A stretch of 64,000 bases of DNA, from positions 516,001 to 580,000 of the forward strand of contig SMSO01000036.1 of the NCBI GenBank assembly GCA_004764695.1, read 5' to 3'. This DNA comes from Schizochytrium sp. TIO01 (Eukaryota; Sar; Bigyra; Thraustochytrida; Thraustochytriidae). Made by a program: the position numbers and the translations under genes. Below the pieces are notes generated by a model. It saw only the letters and a list, made by a program, of their open reading frames with translations, did no database searches and was not told where the DNA came from. Each line of letters opens with the position of its first letter. Within the stretch, counting starts at the first letter, position 1. This document shows, piece by piece, positions 58,759 to 64,000 of the stretch.

Positions 58759-59895
58759 GTTCCTAAGAATAATAAATTGGCCCTATCTGGATACATATTA
58801 AAAAATTGATCTAGGTTCAGTTTGTGCTTACTTTCTATGTAACAGAGGGCCTAGACTTTCGCAAGGGTATTTCATGTACCGTTCGTAGTATCAGTGTACG
58901 ATAGAAGTAAGTAAACCTCTGTTTTTTTTGTTTGTTTTTATGTGTGTATGTGTGCGTGTTTTTTAAAATAAAGCTTGACAATTTCGATATTTTAGTTCAC
59001 CTATTTAAAGTCTATGTTGTTTGCTTGTAGTGCAGACTTTTTTAAAGTAGATGCATCACCGTGTTATAATGACAACTAGACCGTGTGTTTCTATTCTTGA
59101 CATATGCAGAGAAACAGGAAATCATTTTAATCAGTGCATGCCTTGTGCTCCCAAGATTAAAAAGAATCCACTTTTATGAATAAATAATATAGGTCTATAA
59201 ATATTACTTTTTTGCATATTTTGTGGACTGGGACTACATGTTAGGATTATTTCATAGGTAGATCGTTTTAAAGGGAGACGCCTTTTCTAAATTCATGAAT
59301 GAAAAATAGGAAATTGGATTTTGTGTGCAAGTCGATCTGGACTTGAAGTTGGACATGCATCTCAAGTGAGGCAAGAAAGAGCTAGATGCGTGACTGGGCC
59401 ATCCGTCGCAACATTATAATCCCGAACTTCCTCCACTTCTTCGACATTGCTTTTGCTAGTTGGTTGCCAGAACAGAGGAACAAAGACTCGTCTCGATGAG
59501 GTCCTCTTCAGGAATACCTGAAGTCACTGATGCTCCGTAGAATTCTTTTTCAAACCTCAAGCCCAGAAACGGGACAAAGAATAGAGTCCAAGAATTTGTC
59601 CAGCAACCCTTCTGTTTGAATAAATGGTGGTAAAAGTTCGAGTCAAATTAAATGCAAAAACATATTCTTGACTCAACGAAGTACCAAGACCAGTGCGCGA
59701 GTACTCCTTGTGTACCTAAGTATATACTTGCTCTTTGTGTTTCTGCTATTTGAGCACGGGTTGTCAAGACCAGGCTTACATTTTACTTCATAACCTTATA
59801 GATCTGAATCTCTGTTGTGGCAAATACCAAACAGAGTTCAAGTTCGGGTCAAACAAGTAAAAACCACAAGGACCTATCTCACCCCACTCAACAAG
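58759..59895. other. Intergenic, upstream of membrane protein copy 2
   Basis: 1.1 kb, AT-rich, no gene seen. Weak similarity to the 5' flank of copy 1 is visible around 59310-59400 and again at the TAAAAACCA word just before the ATG-proximal identical block. Confidence 0.55.
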
Positions 59896-62400
59896 ATGGC
59901 GAACAATACATGCTTTGAGTACGATGCAAGCAACGAATACGGCTTTGGAGAATGCTGCGATACCTTAGGCATGACCCCCAAGCCGTTCTGGTGGTTTATT
60001 ATCATCACAGTACCCATCGAACTCGCTTTAGTGCTTCTCAAAGAAGATGAACGAGGAGCCATCGGCGAAAGAAACTCGAAACAGGAAAACTTCATCTTTA
60101 CTGCACTTACATGCATCGCAGTAGGAGCTCTCATCTTCAAATTCATCATGCCTGCGATCTCTGATTCCGCAGATCCGCTGTGCGAGGGCTGGTTTCACTG
60201 TTACCAAGCGTTCGTGTTCTCCTTTGTAAACTCTGCGGCACCACTAACGTGCCTTACTCTTTGGATACGTATCATGTTCAAACGACACTTTGCTCTTGTA
60301 CTCAGATTCACACGAGCTTGGCTTACGAACTTTCTCATATCGCCATTTCTCTACGACCGGCTCGAACGTACATTTGATATCTTCTTACGAGGCTTGCAGC
60401 TGCACTTTGACAGAAATGCAACAAAACTGCAAAGGCGTCTTTTTGTTGGATCACCACATCCTCAGAAAGCAAGCGACTCAACCAAAACACTCACAGCTAT
60501 GACTGCGGCTTCAGAGGAATCTAGCGATCTCGGAGGGTACCACAAATCAAGCAACGAACATGATGACTCTGAATCTGTGTCGTCTGAAGAAGAAACCATG
60601 TCTTTGAACAGACCCTTTTCAGATTCTCCTGAAAGTGAACCTTTTGCTAGGCTCGTGCATATACTTCGTTTCCCTTTAAGAGCTTCACAGAACCTGGTGT
60701 TACGAACAGAAGCCAGGGTGTTTGAAAGGTACGATGGCGAAGAAGACGACATGGTCGAAAAGGGCAAAGTGGGTACAATACCTGCATTTGAACACTATTT
60801 CGCCCTCGTCATCATTTGCCTTTGTGGAGGTTTAACTCACGTGTTGCCGGGTCTACTTGCTTACTTCTACGTCTTTGTTCCAGTCACGGCAATGCTTTTT
60901 ATATCGCACGGGCTACGACTTGGGCCTTTCAAGGATCATATCATTCTTTGGATCATCAGTGTCATACCTCTGTCGATTCTAGGTTCCTTTGGTCAGGTGG
61001 CTCTTTGTGTGCTCTTTCCGCTTTACATGTTTGTGTTATTGGTCGGGATTGTGGTTCTTCGTGTGTTGTGGACCATAGTTGTACTATTGCGGATGGGGTT
61101 GAGCATTCTATGTGCATTTTTGCGTATGATATGGCGTGTTCCTATTCTTCTCGTCTATGCAATAATGAGATGGCGCATGCGGAGGATCGTATCAAAGACA
61201 ACATATGCAAATAATCGCAAGGCACATGCACATGCACAGGAGCTTGAACAGAAACTAGGGAAAGTCAAACAAATGGTAAAATCGAAGTCTAATTTACTAG
61301 AAGATTTACACCGATTTGTGCGAAACGAATTGAATGAACTTGCATCCGATCCACCCGAGACGTTCTCATCACCAGGACAACGCGAAACCCTACGTGCGCA
61401 AAGAACAACATTCCAAGATACATTTGAGCGGCGCATTCATGAGGCTGTACAAATCATCATGGATAGTCATATATTTGAACCTATTCTTTGGGAAAGTCTC
61501 CCGAGTGCGGAAAGTCCAATTCTAGATCCTTTTGAGAGTTTGACCGCGAAGATGTTGGCGGGGCTACTGTTTAAGGTCGAGTTCGATGTGCTTTGGCGTG
61601 ACATGCTTGCAGTATTTAGAGAATTGCAGACTATCAAAGCCCAGACGAAGTATGCTGCTGAGATTCGTCAAAGGCTAGAATACATCAATGGGATGCTAGA
61701 TGGCGAACAAATATTTACAAATATACTTCAAGATCTTAGAAATGAGCTGTTATCAGAAAAATCAGGTTGGGACCTACAACGCACACAGCGCTACGAGGAT
61801 GCTGGAATCAGCCGTCTTAAGTCTTTGCAAGGGCAGCGTCTGCTGCAGCAATTTATGTCTTCAAGGTTACAGGGTTATCGACGAGAAAGTCCATACCTTA
61901 GGGAGGTGATGACTAGACCAGAACGGAGGATCGCAGAAGAAGAGAGTAGTCTTCATAGCATGGAAGCCTTGCAAGAAGAAAAAAGACGTGAATACTATAA
62001 GAATCGCTTGAAGAAAATGCTAAATAAGCTCAAGGAGTTGGTCTTATTTGATGCTCTAGGTAAACCTGTTGTCTTCGGAACTGCTTTTACTATTGCAGTT
62101 TTCAGTATGGCAGCTAACTATAGTATCCTTCTATACTCCGGAGCACCATATTACATGGTCCCTTGGATTGAGTTTCAATCACGAAATTCCAAGGATCTTG
62201 TATTCTGTTATATTGGTGATCTCGAGGAAATGGCTCTGGATTACAGTCTTTTTGGGATTGTAGATATTCTGGAGTTTTTTACTAGTATGTTCCTCTCCGC
62301 AATGTTTTGGCTACAGTTCGTATCGATTCTATACTTACATCCTGATTTGGTAGCTGAGAACCAGGAAGAAGGAATGTTTGAAGCTGCAGAGTTTGCATGA
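59896..62400 (+). CDS. Large multi-pass membrane protein, unknown family, copy 2
   Basis: 834 residues, paralogous to the gene at 51785-54298. The open frame begins upstream at a TTG (59815), but the conserved ATG at 59896 matches the start of copy 1, and sequence upstream of about 59872 is not conserved. Up to residue 440 only five substitutions are seen between the copies: R63Q, I139T, V162I, H179Q and E214G. Three patches differ strongly: 61247-61293, where EKSEQAKK is replaced by QKLGKVKQ; the segment after MLDGE, which is longer here; and 61817-61953. Outside them identity is high again to the stop. Membrane layout is as in copy 1. The differing patches lie in the soluble region between the two membrane blocks. 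Function unknown. Confidence 0.88.
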   Translation: MANNTCFEYDASNEYGFGECCDTLGMTPKPFWWFIIITVPIELALVLLKEDERGAIGERNSKQENFIFTALTCIAVGALIFKFIMPAISDSADPLCEGWFHCYQAFVFSFVNSAAPLTCLTLWIRIMFKRHFALVLRFTRAWLTNFLISPFLYDRLERTFDIFLRGLQLHFDRNATKLQRRLFVGSPHPQKASDSTKTLTAMTAASEESSDLGGYHKSSNEHDDSESVSSEEETMSLNRPFSDSPESEPFARLVHILRFPLRASQNLVLRTEARVFERYDGEEDDMVEKGKVGTIPAFEHYFALVIICLCGGLTHVLPGLLAYFYVFVPVTAMLFISHGLRLGPFKDHIILWIISVIPLSILGSFGQVALCVLFPLYMFVLLVGIVVLRVLWTIVVLLRMGLSILCAFLRMIWRVPILLVYAIMRWRMRRIVSKTTYANNRKAHAHAQELEQKLGKVKQMVKSKSNLLEDLHRFVRNELNELASDPPETFSSPGQRETLRAQRTTFQDTFERRIHEAVQIIMDSHIFEPILWESLPSAESPILDPFESLTAKMLAGLLFKVEFDVLWRDMLAVFRELQTIKAQTKYAAEIRQRLEYINGMLDGEQIFTNILQDLRNELLSEKSGWDLQRTQRYEDAGISRLKSLQGQRLLQQFMSSRLQGYRRESPYLREVMTRPERRIAEEESSLHSMEALQEEKRREYYKNRLKKMLNKLKELVLFDALGKPVVFGTAFTIAVFSMAANYSILLYSGAPYYMVPWIEFQSRNSKDLVFCYIGDLEEMALDYSLFGIVDILEFFTSMFLSAMFWLQFVSILYLHPDLVAENQEEGMFEAAEFA

Positions 62401-62881
62401 TTCAATCTTGAATTATGAATTGCGAAAAAGAATAAAATAATCAATTGTATGACTGGCTCAAGTGAACATATTATAGTATTATTTGCATGTTTTTGCTTCT
62501 TTTTCTATTACTAATTTGATGCTGCAGACTCATATGTATTATGTCAGGGAATTAAAAGAGAGCAATTACAATAAAAGAATATAATATAAAATAAATAAAC
62601 GTGAAAGAAATTTAATTAATTTAATTAAAAAAGATTCACTTAGGCCCGATATGAAATAAAGCATCAGGAGGGACCAAACAAGGACCATAACTTAACAACG
62701 TTGAGCCGTGCACTCGGTGTCTTCTCCACACAGCGAGGCTGCGTATGCATTGCGTGTATATCGTGTCGCTGATAGATATTGCTTGACGTGCCACTGCTCC
62801 TATTGGCTGTCTTTCCTAGGTCGACATTCCTTAGGTCGTTGTCGCTTCTCATTAGTCATTCGTGGTGACAACGACGACACC
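62401..62881. other. Intergenic, promoter of kaptin-like gene
   Basis: AT-rich for the first 230 bp, then GC-balanced. No gene or repeat of note. Confidence 0.6.
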
Positions 62882-64000
62882 ATGAAGGAAGTGCAGTACT
62901 TTGAGCTAAGCGGCGTGAGCACGAACATATTCAATACATGTAGCTTCGAGCAATGTGGTCTCCCGCGCCTTTTGGTTTCAAATAAGAATCAATTACTCTC
63001 TTTGGACGCCGAGTGGGGTCGCTTTTCGCTGCAAGTACTTTCATTGCAGAATGTGCCGGATGGCGCTGAGATTGTCTCGCTGACGGGATATTCCACAGAT
63101 GCCACGCTCGCATCAGATCAGGGCATGTACCGCAATGGAAAGACTCCTCCAGAGCGTGCAGTTATTGCAGTGGCATATTCTGAAAATCAGAAGAATGCGT
63201 ATTTCACAGAGAATTCAGATGCAACGGGACACCTTTCGCAGTGGGCACTCTCGGATGTGCCCAACAGTAATAGTAGTGGAGCTCCAGGTGATATAAGTTT
63301 CACGTTTGCAATGACATCGCCGTCAGAAACAACTCCGGGTGTTAGTATGAGACACTCAGCAGATCAAATAGCGGGACGTGAATCATCCCCGTCAGTCTCG
63401 TCTCAAAACGCAACTTTGGCTAACAGATTTAACTCATCCGGCTCGACAGGCACGTCATTGGGCCGAGACAATAACATCATATCATCAATGGCAGCGAGAT
63501 CAACCTCGGATCAAGCAGAAGCCACTCTCGAGAAGCCGAAGTACTTCTTAAACATTTATGCAAACTTGGGTGATGACGACGACTCACCTGAACTCTCCAG
63601 GCTGGTTCAGTCTGTGCCACAACGAATTGAACTTGGCTACGCGCCGCTTCGACTCAAGGGATGCAAAGTGTCTATTTCATTTCGTGAAGCTTCCGAACAG
63701 ATGCTAGTTGTTTCTGGCGATGACACAGTGCTTCATTATTTTCAACAGAGGCGGGCTCACGAAGCACCGTCAAGGCGTAGCTTGGGTATCAGACAGTACT
63801 CCTCTAGTAGCAGTACCACAGGGATAGGTATGCATCGTAGAGGTGTAAGAAGCTATCAAGGATCGAGTGATGACCTTGGGCGAAGAGCAGACTCGATGTA
63901 TTCCATGGGCTCTTCCCATTCCGCTTCGTCCCAAGCAGACTCTGCCTCAGAGTTATCCCGAAGGGTAAAGAACAAGACTCGCCGAGCTAGAAGTGACAAT
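62882..64000 (+). CDS. Kaptin-like protein (KICSTOR subunit homologue), 5' part
   Basis: 373 codons are open from the ATG at 62882 (caccATGaag) to the window end, without a stop. The order of blocks follows animal kaptin (KPTN), a beta-propeller protein that in animals belongs to KICSTOR, which tethers GATOR1 to lysosomes and restrains mTORC1. The matching blocks are PRLLVSNKNQLLSLDAEWGR near residue 30, DGAEIVSL about residue 60, AVIAVAYSENQ, YFLNIYANLG (221-230), IELGYAPLRLKGC, and LVVSGDDTVLHYFQ. Two Ser/Asn-rich insertions, about residues 120-215 and after 295, are absent from animal kaptin. The assignment rests on motif order recognised by eye; an alternative WD-type propeller protein is possible. 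Confidence 0.65.
   Translation, partial: MKEVQYFELSGVSTNIFNTCSFEQCGLPRLLVSNKNQLLSLDAEWGRFSLQVLSLQNVPDGAEIVSLTGYSTDATLASDQGMYRNGKTPPERAVIAVAYSENQKNAYFTENSDATGHLSQWALSDVPNSNSSGAPGDISFTFAMTSPSETTPGVSMRHSADQIAGRESSPSVSSQNATLANRFNSSGSTGTSLGRDNNIISSMAARSTSDQAEATLEKPKYFLNIYANLGDDDDSPELSRLVQSVPQRIELGYAPLRLKGCKVSISFREASEQMLVVSGDDTVLHYFQQRRAHEAPSRRSLGIRQYSSSSSTTGIGMHRRGVRSYQGSSDDLGRRADSMYSMGSSHSASSQADSASELSRRVKNKTRRARSDN

Noticed and set aside
59815-59895. 27-residue N-terminal extension of membrane protein copy 2
   Set aside because: It begins at TTG, is absent from copy 1, and the conserved block starts at the ATG shared by both copies.

Overview
The window reads as nuclear DNA of an intron-poor, single-celled eukaryote. 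Long uninterrupted ORFs encode plainly eukaryotic proteins: eIF3j, a MAP3K-type kinase, a nodulin-like MFS carrier, a peroxisomal acyl-CoA oxidase ending in a PTS1 tripeptide, and a kaptin-like protein. They sit next to very long simple-sequence arrays. A stramenopile of the labyrinthulid/thraustochytrid type fits best, but that is inference from gene content and layout; no rRNA or tRNA gene was found to anchor it. The supplied ORFs also use TTG and GTG starts, so every start below was reset to an ATG.

Layout. (1) At 1-4.3 kb there are two GC3-rich genes: an archaeal-type 3,4-dihydroxy-2-butanone 4-phosphate synthase (riboflavin synthesis) and eIF3j. (2) At 4.8-8.8 kb there is decayed coding sequence. 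It contains a frame-broken plus-strand fragment and three diverged copies of a minus-strand coding-like repeat. (3) From 8.8 to 41.4 kb is a gene desert of about 32 kb. AT-rich blocks alternate with GC-rich islands, and it holds more than twenty micro- and minisatellites, including 60 perfect TTTG units, plus a cluster of perfect hairpins at 26.0-26.5 kb. (4) From 41.4 to 64.0 kb is an ordinary gene-dense island: MAP3K-like kinase, DSP-fold pseudophosphatase, MFS carrier, membrane protein copy 1, an unknown minus-strand gene, acyl-CoA oxidase, membrane protein copy 2, and the 5' part of a kaptin homologue that runs off the window.

The most unusual structure is the pair of 2.5-kb membrane-protein genes in direct orientation 8.1 kb apart. 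They are nearly identical, including at silent sites, except for three short patches in one cytosolic region where they differ strongly in sequence and length, while their upstream flanks have diverged almost completely. This is the footprint expected of gene conversion plus retained or selected variation in one segment. The family is not one I recognise.

Two genes (acyl-CoA oxidase and the unknown minus-strand gene) each carry one surplus base in a short homopolymer that breaks the frame. In both, the other frame continues a sensible protein, so sequence error, recent inactivation and recoding all remain open. The kinase, the pseudophosphatase and the kaptin homologue (a KICSTOR/mTORC1 component in animals) are all signalling proteins, but nothing in the sequence shows that they act together.
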